From Chloroflexota bacterium (GTDB lineage: Bacteria > Chloroflexota > Dehalococcoidia > Lucifugimonadales > Lucifugimonadaceae), in NCBI GenBank assembly GCA_018649665.1, contig JABIHL010000011.1, positions 1 to 39,809 on the forward strand: DNA of 39,809 nucleotides, read 5' to 3'. This document shows positions 24,242-32,085 of the stretch, in pieces (positions within the stretch are counted from its first letter, which is position 1; each line of letters starts with the position of its first letter). The position numbers and the translations under genes are program-made. Under the pieces are notes generated by a model, which had not been told where the DNA came from, ran no database searches, and was given only the letters and a program-made list of their open reading frames with translations.

Positions 24242-24955
24242 ATGTTTACGCACAAATACGACGCACCTAAGAATGAAAAAGGTATTACCGGTCTTGAGAC
24301 CGCAATTATCCTTATTGCATTCGTGGTAGTCGCCTCAGTGTTTGCTTTCACAGTCCTTTCAACAGGTATCTTCGCTTCAGAGCGATCCAAAGAAACTGTT
24401 TTCTCAGGACTTGAAGAAGCCAAGAGCTCGATCGAGCCACGCGGTTCGATCATCGCCTACAAGGGCCGAGTCGACACCACAAGCGCAACCGACGCCATCT
24501 ACAAAGTTGTATTTGTAGTATCGAACGCTGTTGCGGGTGAGCCAGTTGACCTGACTCCCCCATACGACATCGATGGATCTGGTACAGACCCGGACATCGT
24601 ATCTGGTGCTGAGTACAAGACAGTCGTCTCGTATACAGACTCAAACCAGTACCGTCCTGATGTTCCATGGACTATCGACTGGGTAGGTAACGCCAACTCC
24701 GACTCGCTGTTGGAAGAAGGCGAAAAAGCTGAAATCACAGTCTGGCTGCTCGAACGAGCCACCGGTGTTTCCGCTGCAACCAGCTCTAACGGAGTTGGTG
24801 GTTGGGACGGCACGGTAGGTGGAATTCTCGAGGGCGGCACATTACTTGGAACGAACGACAAGTTCACCCTCGAAATGAAGCCCGAGAGTGGTGCGGTGCT
24901 AACTATTCAGCGCACAGCTCCATCTAGGCTCGACACAGTTATGGACCTCAAGTAA
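24242..24955 (+). CDS. arlB: Archaellin 5
   Basis: Fifth archaellin, 237 residues. The leader MFTHKYDAPKNEKG precedes ITGLETAIILIAFVVVASVF. Synonymous differences from copies 3 and 4 run through the N-terminal third, so it is an older copy than the 3/4 pair. The outer domain holds VVSNAVAGEPVDLTPPYDID, AEYKTVVSYTD and the common end RLDTVMDLK. AGGAGA is nine bases upstream. It is the last archaellin; instead of a normal T-tract terminator it is followed by a large nested hairpin and then the motor genes. Confidence 0.95.
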   Translation: MFTHKYDAPKNEKGITGLETAIILIAFVVVASVFAFTVLSTGIFASERSKETVFSGLEEAKSSIEPRGSIIAYKGRVDTTSATDAIYKVVFVVSNAVAGEPVDLTPPYDIDGSGTDPDIVSGAEYKTVVSYTDSNQYRPDVPWTIDWVGNANSDSLLEEGEKAEITVWLLERATGVSAATSSNGVGGWDGTVGGILEGGTLLGTNDKFTLEMKPESGAVLTIQRTAPSRLDTVMDLK

Positions 24956-24962
24956 AGGTCAT

Positions 24963-25022
24963 CCTCGTCTAAAAGCTCGCTCCTGATCGCCTAGTCGGTC
25001 AGGAGCGTAGCAGCAGACGAGG
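24963..25022 (+). other. Large nested hairpin between archaellin 5 and the arlC-like gene
   Basis: The outer stem CCTCGTCT/AGACGAGG (24963-24970 with 25015-25022) encloses a 12-pair inner stem starting CGCTCCTGATCG and returning CGGTCAGGAGCG (24978-25007, one G-U, loop CCTAGT). No T tract follows directly, so it is not a standard terminator. Two smaller hairpins follow (CCGATC/GATCGG near 25032-25045, and CGCAA/TTGCG after a T run) before ATG 25100. It may attenuate read-through or stabilise or process the mRNA. Confidence 0.6.
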
Positions 25023-25099
25023 CAACAGGCTCCGATCTTGATCGGGGCACATATTTTTTACGCAACTTTGTTGCGAATTACCCAAAGGACGCAAGAACC

Positions 25100-25231
25100 A
25101 TGGCCGACGACATCGACTTGGAACAGCGTCTTAAGAATCTGGAAGAAGAGATCCGACTCCTAAAAGAGTCGGTATTCCCGTTGATTGCGGACATCCGCGC
25201 AAGGGTTCTTTCACCAGGGGATGAGTTTTAG
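25100..25231 (+). CDS. Minimal ArlC-like coiled-coil protein (43 aa)
   Basis: Short ORF reading MADDIDLEQRLKNLEEEIRL and continuing with LLKESVFPLIADIRARVLSPGDEF. It is a predicted coiled coil with heptad Leu/Ile and ends in DIRARVLSPGDEF, which resembles the end of the coiled-coil segment of archaeal ArlC/ArlD (DIR...L..P..F). The next gene begins two bases after its stop and carries a similar coil (LDIREHILDATNPFN). Archaeal arl operons often have arlC just after the archaellins, so position and sequence agree. GGACGCAAGAA before the ATG is a weak ribosome site. It would be far smaller than archaeal ArlC. Confidence 0.6.
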   Translation: MADDIDLEQRLKNLEEEIRLLKESVFPLIADIRARVLSPGDEF

Positions 25232-25233
25232 CT

Positions 25234-26184
25234 TTGGCTGCCGAAGACGCTCGAATGAAAGCCGGTCTTAAGACCGCAGAGGACGAGCTTAACCTCATCA
25301 AGAACCAGGTCCAGCAAACGCTGCTCGATATTCGCGAGCATATTTTGGATGCGACCAATCCGTTCAACGCTATCGATGACGCGCTTACCGATGAAGACGA
25401 GATCGAATTCGGTGACGACCTCATGGGTGGCGGTGCCGGAGCTGCTGGAGCTGCTGGCGCCGATGGCGGCACCGATGGTGAAGCCGATGGTTCGGACAGT
25501 GAAGATCTCGACGATATCGACAACCTCCCAGATGAGGATGACGATGACGAGGGAGAAGAGCTGTACGAAGAAGACGCTGATGGCGGCGAAGGCGATATTG
25601 TCGAAGAGTACCCAGATGATGGCTACGGCGACGAAATTATCGACGACGGCATGGGCGGCGGCGGCGGAATGTCTTCAGGAGCGGGCGGTGTTAGCGAAGA
25701 AATTTTCGAAGAAGAAGTGGATGTGCCTGATGAGGACGAAGGATTCGAACTCGATGAAGAGCCGTCAGACGACGAGATGGAATCAGATGAAGAATCGGAT
25801 GCTCAGGCTTCGGCAGATGGAGCAGCCACTGGAGCAAATAGAGCTACCGCACCGTTAATGGCAGATTTCGACGTACTCACTATGGCAGGACTCGTTCGTT
25901 GGGTAGCTGTCACTACTGAGCGGCTCGGGCCTAATCGCACTGAAATTCTTCTCGACGCATTCGAATCTGCAGGGCGAATAGCACCTGCAACCCGAATGGT
26001 ATTACATCACCTAATGGCGCTTTCAGAAGAAGATCCAAGCGAGAACGTTCCTGTACGAGAAATCGTCTCAGCAATGGTCAGAATGGAAGGCGTACTCGAT
26101 ACCAATACTGGTTCTGAGAGTAGCCGACTATTGAGCATGCTTATGGACGTCGATGACGATCCACTAGATCGCATGATGGCGTAA
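25234..26184 (+). CDS. arlD: ArlD/E domain protein with a very acidic linker
   Basis: Cytoplasmic component of the archaellum switch/motor base, 316 residues. The N-terminal coil (1-45) ends in DIREHILDATNPFN. Residues about 50-195 are a low-complexity Asp/Glu/Gly-rich linker. The C-terminal domain (about 205-265: LTMAGLVRWVAVTTERLGPNRTEILLDAFESAGRIAP) matches the FlaD/E domain that in Euryarchaeota links chemotaxis input (via CheF) to the motor. The start is TTG, two bases after the upstream stop; ATG 25255 is an alternative. A strong terminator follows. The acidic linker recalls haloarchaeal homologs, which may hint at the donor. Confidence 0.87.
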   Translation: MAAEDARMKAGLKTAEDELNLIKNQVQQTLLDIREHILDATNPFNAIDDALTDEDEIEFGDDLMGGGAGAAGAAGADGGTDGEADGSDSEDLDDIDNLPDEDDDDEGEELYEEDADGGEGDIVEEYPDDGYGDEIIDDGMGGGGGMSSGAGGVSEEIFEEEVDVPDEDEGFELDEEPSDDEMESDEESDAQASADGAATGANRATAPLMADFDVLTMAGLVRWVAVTTERLGPNRTEILLDAFESAGRIAPATRMVLHHLMALSEEDPSENVPVREIVSAMVRMEGVLDTNTGSESSRLLSMLMDVDDDPLDRMMA

Positions 26185-26202
26185 ACGTTTACCACGTCAA
26201 CA

Positions 26203-26238
26203 ATGAAGGCAGTCGTACTCGGCTGCCTTCATGTTTTT
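26203..26238 (+). terminator. Intrinsic terminator after arlD
   Basis: ATGAAGGCAG pairs with CTGCCTTCAT around a ten-base loop, followed by GTTTTT. It separates the arlC/arlD unit from the downstream arl genes. Confidence 0.92.
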
Positions 26239-26432
26239 AAGCCGCATTTCTCGTTGAAACCTTCTCGGCAAAACAGCATCCCCCACCTAACGCACAACTT
26301 ATTCGTACATGGATATTCGAGTCGTATTACATCATTGTTTACAGATTGAATTGGACTGGAATTCCCGACCCGATTCGAACACGTGGAATCAAAGGCTAAT
26401 CCCCTCCACATACATCTCTAGGAGAGATCGTC

Positions 26433-26966
26433 ATCGATAAAGCAATTACAACTATGCTTCTCACCATCGCCGGTGTTATCGCAGCAGTTGCCGTGATGAA
26501 CGCGGTTTACCCCGCAGTAACACGAAGTTCTAGTGCAGTCGCATCTGCATCGAGCACAGTCGATGAGCGAATCCGAACCAACATCTCTGTTGTTCAATCA
26601 GTTGGAGAGCTCGACTCCTCAAGCGCTTGGGTCGATACGAACGCCAACTCACTGTTCGATTTCTACGTATGGAGCAAGAACGTCGGCGACATTCGTATCC
26701 CGGCGATCAATGAAGTCGATATTTTCTTCGGCCAGCCTGGCGGAATCGTAAGAGTTCCGCACGAAGATGACGCCGGCGGCACCTACCCACAGTGGTCATA
26801 CACGCTCGAAGGCGGAGCCACTGAATGGGGCATCGCTTCGACAGTCAAGTTCGATATCAAGTTCGACGATGGCTGCCCAGGTTCATGTATTCAATCAACT
26901 GGTACGTACTTCATCAGAGTAATCACGCCTAATGGTGTAGCAGCCGAAAGTTACTTCTCTATGTAG
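26433..26966 (+). CDS. ArlG/ArlF-like archaellum stator protein (ArlG-like favoured)
   Basis: Membrane-anchored protein with one N-terminal helix and a beta-sandwich, about 177 residues. The helix (LLTIAGVIAAVAVMNAVYPAV) and following S..VASASSTVDERIRTNISVVQS resemble archaeal ArlG, whose complex with ArlF is the proposed stator anchoring the motor to the envelope. The first standard start, ATG 26454, lies 28 bases after AGGAGA (26420-26425). In frame and at the right spacing from that site is ATC at 26433, giving I-D-K-A-I-T-T-M. Either ATC is a rare start codon, the site is a sequence error, or ATG 26454 is used. Assignment to G rather than F is tentative. Confidence 0.72.
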   Translation: MDKAITTMLLTIAGVIAAVAVMNAVYPAVTRSSSAVASASSTVDERIRTNISVVQSVGELDSSSAWVDTNANSLFDFYVWSKNVGDIRIPAINEVDIFFGQPGGIVRVPHEDDAGGTYPQWSYTLEGGATEWGIASTVKFDIKFDDGCPGSCIQSTGTYFIRVITPNGVAAESYFSM

Positions 26967-26996
26967 TTGGAATCTCCAACACACGGGTGATCCGTC

Positions 26997-27179
26997 ATGG
27001 CCAAAGCAGCAGTATCGATAACAACGTTAATTTTGATAGCCATCGTCATGGTTTCAATACTCACGGCTTTACCCGATTCGCTAAATGGCGGCGGGCAACC
27101 GATACAGATTGCTTATTCATCCGATCCGGCAAATGCCTCGCCTAGCGAGTACGCCAAATCGATTCTTTCCAGTCGCTAA
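26997..27179 (+). CDS. Small single-helix membrane protein between the two ArlF/G-like genes
   Basis: A 60-residue protein with one hydrophobic helix (VSITTLILIAIVMVSILTALP) and a short polar tail rich in Ser, Asn and Pro. It starts at ATG 26997 with a GGGTGATCC stretch upstream and lies 30 bases after one arlF/G-like gene and 64 bases before the next, all on one strand. I do not recognise it. Its helix resembles the archaellin/ArlF N-terminal helix, but there is no K/R-G cleavage site and no beta domain. It could be a motor accessory or the remnant of an ArlF/G-like gene. Confidence 0.6.
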   Translation: MAKAAVSITTLILIAIVMVSILTALPDSLNGGGQPIQIAYSSDPANASPSEYAKSILSSR

Positions 27180-27243
27180 TTCACTTCGATGACACCGAAA
27201 CTAAATCCACATATTTCCTCGGGACTCAAGACAGCGGTGAAGC

Positions 27244-27774
27244 ATGTCTAGTCTGATTGTGGCGCTCTTCGCGGTGATGATTATCCTGGCCGCTATGGCT
27301 GGCTACGCAACAAGCTCCGTCCAGTCGCAGGACCAAATCAACCGGAGTGTGAAAGTTACTCGCGACACAGCGGGTGATATTTCTCGCACAAAAGTGGCGT
27401 CGCTCGGAGCGACAGTTACGACTAATACAAGGCTCGATTTCACAGTTCAAAACAGTGGTCAATCCCAGTTCAGACAAGTCAGTAATTGGGATGTTGTTGT
27501 GTGGTACCACGGGGCTACCGGGAACGGTCTAGAAATCGAACGGCTCACATATACGACCTCCGCGACTCCTTCGGCCGGGGAGTGGACACTCACAGGGATT
27601 TACGAGGACGCCGGTTCCTCGACCCCGGAGGTTTACCAGCCCGGAATCGTCAATCCTAGTGAAGAATTCATAATACGAGCTGAACTGGGACCTGCAGTCG
27701 CAACCAGTTCGAGTAACACGGTGACCCTAGCAGTAGAGCAAGGGGTATCGATCACCGAGGTATTTACCAACTAG
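27244..27774 (+). CDS. ArlF/ArlG-like archaellum stator protein (ArlF-like favoured)
   Basis: A 176-residue protein with an N-terminal helix (LIVALFAVMIILAAMAGYATSSV) followed by a polar segment (QSQDQINRSVKVTRDTAGDISRTKV) and a beta-rich domain (TRLDFTVQNSGQSQFRQVSNWDVVVWYHG). The 'thresholded' pattern of helix, short stalk and N-terminal beta-sandwich with TVQNSG is like archaeal ArlF, which binds the S-layer and caps ArlG. If so, F and G are in reverse order relative to many euryarchaeal operons. GGTGAAGC just before the ATG is a weak ribosome site. The next gene is arlH, 44 bases on. Confidence 0.72.
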   Translation: MSSLIVALFAVMIILAAMAGYATSSVQSQDQINRSVKVTRDTAGDISRTKVASLGATVTTNTRLDFTVQNSGQSQFRQVSNWDVVVWYHGATGNGLEIERLTYTTSATPSAGEWTLTGIYEDAGSSTPEVYQPGIVNPSEEFIIRAELGPAVATSSSNTVTLAVEQGVSITEVFTN

Positions 27775-27818
27775 CGGTGGGCAGTAAAACGCCCGCTAAG
27801 TAAGACGCAGCCAAAACC

Positions 27819-28526
27819 ATGGCAAACGAAGAAGGTATCGCAAGCGTATCCACGGGTCAGCCCGATTTGGATAAGAAAATGGGTGGAGGAATTCCACTCG
27901 GTTCTCTCACGCTGCTCGAAGGACAATCTGACTCCGGAAAATCAGTTGTTTCACAGCAGCTCATTTGGGGTTCGCTTCAATCTGGTCTTACAGTCACGCT
28001 GTTCACTACCGAGAACACAACTAAGAGTTTCCTGCGCCAAATGAGCAGCTTGAACCTCGAAGTAATGGAGTTCTTGCTGCTAGGGCGCCTAAAGATCTAT
28101 CCGATCTCAGCCGGTAAACGAAAGCTCACAGCTAAGCAGGTATTCGACACCATGCTTCGCAACATCACCAATGGTCCGCGTGTCGACTTAATCGTTGTCG
28201 ATTCACTCACGACGTTCGTAACACGGGGTTCGTGGGAAGACACCGCAGCCTATTTCGAAGAGTGCCAGATACTCGTCGGAGAAGCTCGAACCATCATCAA
28301 CGTCGCATCCACCTACGCATTTGATGACACCACCCTAGCGAGGCTCCGTTCGATGTGTGACGCCCATTTGACTTTACGAACAGAGGAAGTCGGAGAGCAA
28401 CTCGTGAAAATTCTCGAGGTGGCGAAAATCCGTGGTGCTACCAAGAGCACAGGAAACATCGTCACGTTCGACATCGAGCCAGATCTTGGCATGAAAATCA
28501 TCCCGATCTCCAAGGCATCGGCGTAG
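27819..28526 (+). CDS. arlH: ArlH, RecA/KaiC-like regulatory ATPase of the archaellum motor
   Basis: RecA-superfamily protein of 235 residues. Walker A is GQSDSGKS (residues 35-42) and Walker B is DLIVVDS (123-129), inside a KaiC-like fold. In archaea ArlH forms a ring on ArlI and its nucleotide state and autophosphorylation control motor assembly. The length matches archaeal ArlH. No strong Shine-Dalgarno precedes ATG 27819. The arlI start lies eight bases after its stop, so the two are likely translated together. Confidence 0.93.
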   Translation: MANEEGIASVSTGQPDLDKKMGGGIPLGSLTLLEGQSDSGKSVVSQQLIWGSLQSGLTVTLFTTENTTKSFLRQMSSLNLEVMEFLLLGRLKIYPISAGKRKLTAKQVFDTMLRNITNGPRVDLIVVDSLTTFVTRGSWEDTAAYFEECQILVGEARTIINVASTYAFDDTTLARLRSMCDAHLTLRTEEVGEQLVKILEVAKIRGATKSTGNIVTFDIEPDLGMKIIPISKASA

Positions 28527-28534
28527 GTATCTAA

Positions 28535-30463
28535 TTGGCAGTATTTGAACTTCCATTCAATGTGGTCGACGCAAGCGATCACGAGTGCGACAGAGAGTCA
28601 TGCGAAATTGTTCAGCAGCTCCCTACCGCACTGAAGGAAGCCGCTCTCGATTACTCATTCCTGCTGCGATACCTCCACACGTTGCCGATCGCTGAAATCG
28701 GGCTTCCGATCTATCACGAAGAGCTCGAAAAGAGTGATGGTGACGAAGAAGTTCCTAACTTCATATACAAAGCGAACTCCGGTGAAATTTTCTTCCACGT
28801 GTACCCCGACCCAGAGGGCATTCGTGACTGGTTGATCGCTATCGAACCGTCGGTAGAACACCCGAAATTCCCGCAGATAATGTCCGACATCGAAGAAGGC
28901 CTCATCGAGTACACCAATGAGCTTGAATCGGCCATTGGTGATCAGCAGCTTGCTGCAACGCTCAGGTGGACACTGGCTCACATCTTCAAACAGCCTGTCG
29001 AGATGAGTCTCGATGATATTCAGGCTCTTCCAAAAGGATTCCTCGGTGAAATTATCGAGGAAGAGGAAGAAGATGCTGCTTTGCCTGAAGGCGATTCTGA
29101 AGCTGAATCGGAACAGAACGGATCCACAGCTGTCGCAGTAGCTGAAAAAACCGAAAAGAAGTCCGACAAATCTGAAAGTAAATCCAGCTTGTTCGCACCG
29201 ATCGCCAAAATATTTGGTGGCGGTTCCAAGATGAACATAGATATTGCTAAGAAGTACGGATTAAATGACGACGACATCGAAGGAATCAAGTACTCGATGG
29301 TTCGTGAAAAAGTTGGAATGGGTGTACTTCAGCCACTAATCAACGACCACCACATTGAAGATATTTCTTGCAGTGGTGTTGGCCAAATTTTCATTGAGCA
29401 CAAAGTGTTCAGTTCAATGAAGTGTTCTTTCGGCTACCAGACACACCAAGAGCTTGATGAACACGTTCTGCGTATGTCGGAACGTATTAAAAAGCCGGTT
29501 ACGTTCCGCCAGCCCGTTGTCGACGCATCGCTACCCGATGGCTCACGTATCAACATCGTTTACGGTCAAGACGTTTCGCTCCGAGGAACGAACTACACAA
29601 TTCGTAAGTTCTCGGAAGAAGCTATCAGCATCATTCAGCTGTGCAAGTGGAAATCACTCAGTTGGGAGATGGCCGCATATCTCTCTATCACTATTGAAGA
29701 CGGCATGAACATGTTCGTCTCTGGCGAAACAGCTTCAGGCAAAACGACTCTGATGAACGCGCTTTGCACGTTTATCGAACCGAACGCCAAGATCGTGTCC
29801 ATTGAAGACACGGCTGAAGTGAACGTGCCTCACAAAAACTGGATCAAAGAAGTAACCAGAAAGCCAAAACCTGGTGAAACCGACTCCGGTGTTGGTATGT
29901 TCGACCTTCTCCGAGCTGCACTTCGTCAGCGTCCTGAATTCATCATCATTGGTGAGATTCGTGGTGAAGAAGGATTGATTGCATTCCAGGCTATGCAGAC
30001 TGGTCACCCAGTTATGGCAACCTTCCACGCAGCTTCCGTACAGAAGCTCATCCAACGTCTCGTTGGTGACCCGATTTTGGTTCCAAAGAACTATGTCGAC
30101 AACCTCAACCTTGCTGTAATTCAGGTTGCCGTAAGGCTTCCTGACGGCAAGATGGGTCGTCGTGCAATCGCAATAAACGAGATCGTGAACTACGACTCTG
30201 CTGCCGACGCATTCTCATTTGTAGAAGTGTTCCAGTGGGATCCAGTAACCGACACATTTGAATTCACAGGGTTCAATAACAGCTATTTGCTGGAGCAGGT
30301 AATTGCGCCAGCACGAGGTTATCCGCCTGCTCGAAGACGCCAGATTTACTCGCTAGTGAAGCGCAGAGCCAGAATTCTTGAGAAGCTCGCAGCTTCAGGC
30401 CTTGAGGAATACCAAGAGGTCTACCAGACGATTGCTAAAGCCATTAAAGACGGAGTGTTTTAA
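28535..30463 (+). CDS. arlI: ArlI, archaellum assembly and rotation ATPase
   Basis: Type II/IV secretion superfamily ATPase of 642 residues, the motor that assembles and rotates the archaellum. Walker A is GETASGKT (397-404), the Asp box lies in VSIEDTAEVN, Walker B is FIIIGEIRGEE (469-479) and the His box is GHPVMATFHA (490-499). The N-terminal domain (about 1-170) is joined to the core by an acidic then Lys/Ser-rich low-complexity linker (about 174-222), making it longer than the roughly 500-550 residues I expect for archaeal ArlI. Arginine-finger-like residues are in RQPVVDASLPDGSRIN. The start is TTG with TAGGT upstream. arlJ starts three bases after the stop. Confidence 0.95.
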   Translation: MAVFELPFNVVDASDHECDRESCEIVQQLPTALKEAALDYSFLLRYLHTLPIAEIGLPIYHEELEKSDGDEEVPNFIYKANSGEIFFHVYPDPEGIRDWLIAIEPSVEHPKFPQIMSDIEEGLIEYTNELESAIGDQQLAATLRWTLAHIFKQPVEMSLDDIQALPKGFLGEIIEEEEEDAALPEGDSEAESEQNGSTAVAVAEKTEKKSDKSESKSSLFAPIAKIFGGGSKMNIDIAKKYGLNDDDIEGIKYSMVREKVGMGVLQPLINDHHIEDISCSGVGQIFIEHKVFSSMKCSFGYQTHQELDEHVLRMSERIKKPVTFRQPVVDASLPDGSRINIVYGQDVSLRGTNYTIRKFSEEAISIIQLCKWKSLSWEMAAYLSITIEDGMNMFVSGETASGKTTLMNALCTFIEPNAKIVSIEDTAEVNVPHKNWIKEVTRKPKPGETDSGVGMFDLLRAALRQRPEFIIIGEIRGEEGLIAFQAMQTGHPVMATFHAASVQKLIQRLVGDPILVPKNYVDNLNLAVIQVAVRLPDGKMGRRAIAINEIVNYDSAADAFSFVEVFQWDPVTDTFEFTGFNNSYLLEQVIAPARGYPPARRRQIYSLVKRRARILEKLAASGLEEYQEVYQTIAKAIKDGVF

Positions 30464-30466
30464 GCC

Positions 30467-32038
30467 ATGGCACAAGGCATTCTGTCCCGTCTGGGTTTCA
30501 GTGATAAATCGAAGAAAGCTGCTGAAGAAGCAGCGCTTAGTGAGACGTTTCGACCTCCCGTCGATAAAAAGTCGCTCGCCTTCGATCTATTCACACACAT
30601 CTCGTACATGGCGTCTATGGCAACAGCCAAGGCATCACGTGACGTCATGTTCAAGTACGCGGCCACGCTGAACCTTTCTTCGACTGCGTACTTTATTGAT
30701 ATAAACACTCTCGTAAACAGGCTCAAGTACGACTACTCAGAAGCCTGTCGGGCCGTCGCTGATCGAACCGAAGATCACGACGTTTCGTCACTTCTACTTC
30801 GAATGTCAGGTTCGTTGTCCTCTGGTGAGGATGAAGAAGAGTTTCTGACTCGTGAAGCAGCTGTGATGGCAGAGCTTTACCGAGCCACCTACGAAACCAA
30901 CATCGAATCGCTTAGGAAATGGACTGATGCCTATTCAGCCATGATCGTTTCGGCTGGCCTTATCGTGGTTGTATCCATCATTTCGATGATGATCTGGAGC
31001 CTTGGTCCTGGAATGATCCTCATGACCGGTACTGTCACGATGACAGTTGCGATCATCGGTAGTTGGACGATCTACCTTGCAGCTCCCAAAGAGAGCTATA
31101 CGAGAACATCGGGCCTTAGCGCTCCGAACCAGCTAGTTGCCTTAAAGCTGTTCAAGTATTTAGTGCCGGCAGGCTTTGTTGTCGGTCTTGGTGCCGTAGT
31201 CATAAGCGGCGGACAACTTGGCTGGGCGATGATTATTTTGGGCATCAGCTTGCTGCCAGCTGGGGTCGTAATAAACCGAGATTCAAAACGGCTACTGAGA
31301 CTTGATGCCGACGTTGCTACCGCAACACGAATGCTCGGTGGTGTTACTGATGCTATTGGTACCACTGTGAGTGATGCGCTAAGTAAGGTCGATCGGCGAT
31401 CGCTCGGTTCGCTCGAACCCTATTTCCGACGACTCGAAGTACGAGTGCGATCTGGCATCACACCTGATCGCTGCTGGGATCACTTAATTAAGGAGTCTGG
31501 CTCAGAAATGATGGAACGTACCATCAACATTTTCTGGGACGCTCTTACGATCGGTGGTAACCCGCTGGTCACTGGCAAGACGGCTGCATTTTTCTCGGCA
31601 GAAATATCGATTCTTAGGGAAAAACGATCTCTGGTTTCGCAAACATTTGGCTACCTAACGGTTCCACTTCACGCTTCGATGGTCGGTCTTCTCATATTCA
31701 TTGTGAACGTGATGCAACTTTTCGCAGAAAGCATGTTGTCCGATACCGACGCAGTCGACCCAACCGCATCTGGAGCCGCCATTCCCGACATCGCTAGTTC
31801 AAGCGGATTTAACACGTTCGCAAACGTGAATTTCGAGTTCTTGAACATAATCATCACTATGGTAGTGGTAGTTTTTACCATCGCGAATGCAGTGGCACCA
31901 TGGGCAGCAAGTGGGGGACACCGCATGCGTGCCGGATACCAGTTAGGTGTGATGATGGTTGTATCAGGCGTTTGTATGACGATAATCCCTCCTATATCAA
32001 GAGCGATTTTCACCACGATATCCGCCCCGGCAACCTGA
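30467..32038 (+). CDS. arlJ: ArlJ, archaellum membrane platform protein
   Basis: Polytopic platform protein, 523 residues, homologous to TadB/TadC-type (T2SSF) proteins. It anchors the ArlI hexamer and carries the filament base. Cytosolic four-helix regions lie around 50-150 and 280-370, and hydrophobic helices are visible near 157-180, 185-205, 240-275, 400-420 and 450-520, as in archaeal ArlJ with about nine helices. Basic residues in the cytosolic loops (SYTRTSGLSAPNQ, NRDSKRLLRLD) could contact ArlI. It is directly followed, after 47 bases, by a small ORF and the kinase, with no terminator seen. Confidence 0.93.
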   Translation: MAQGILSRLGFSDKSKKAAEEAALSETFRPPVDKKSLAFDLFTHISYMASMATAKASRDVMFKYAATLNLSSTAYFIDINTLVNRLKYDYSEACRAVADRTEDHDVSSLLLRMSGSLSSGEDEEEFLTREAAVMAELYRATYETNIESLRKWTDAYSAMIVSAGLIVVVSIISMMIWSLGPGMILMTGTVTMTVAIIGSWTIYLAAPKESYTRTSGLSAPNQLVALKLFKYLVPAGFVVGLGAVVISGGQLGWAMIILGISLLPAGVVINRDSKRLLRLDADVATATRMLGGVTDAIGTTVSDALSKVDRRSLGSLEPYFRRLEVRVRSGITPDRCWDHLIKESGSEMMERTINIFWDALTIGGNPLVTGKTAAFFSAEISILREKRSLVSQTFGYLTVPLHASMVGLLIFIVNVMQLFAESMLSDTDAVDPTASGAAIPDIASSSGFNTFANVNFEFLNIIITMVVVVFTIANAVAPWAASGGHRMRAGYQLGVMMVVSGVCMTIIPPISRAIFTTISAPAT

Positions 32039-32085
32039 TCAAACGGTTCTGAAACTGGTCGATCAGGCGAGAAAGGTAGTTCGTA

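Noticed and set aside
25349-25858. 169-residue Met/Thr/Ser-rich frame inside the ArlD/E gene
   Set aside because: It is the other-frame reading of the GAT/GAA-rich acidic linker, with no homology and no ribosome site.
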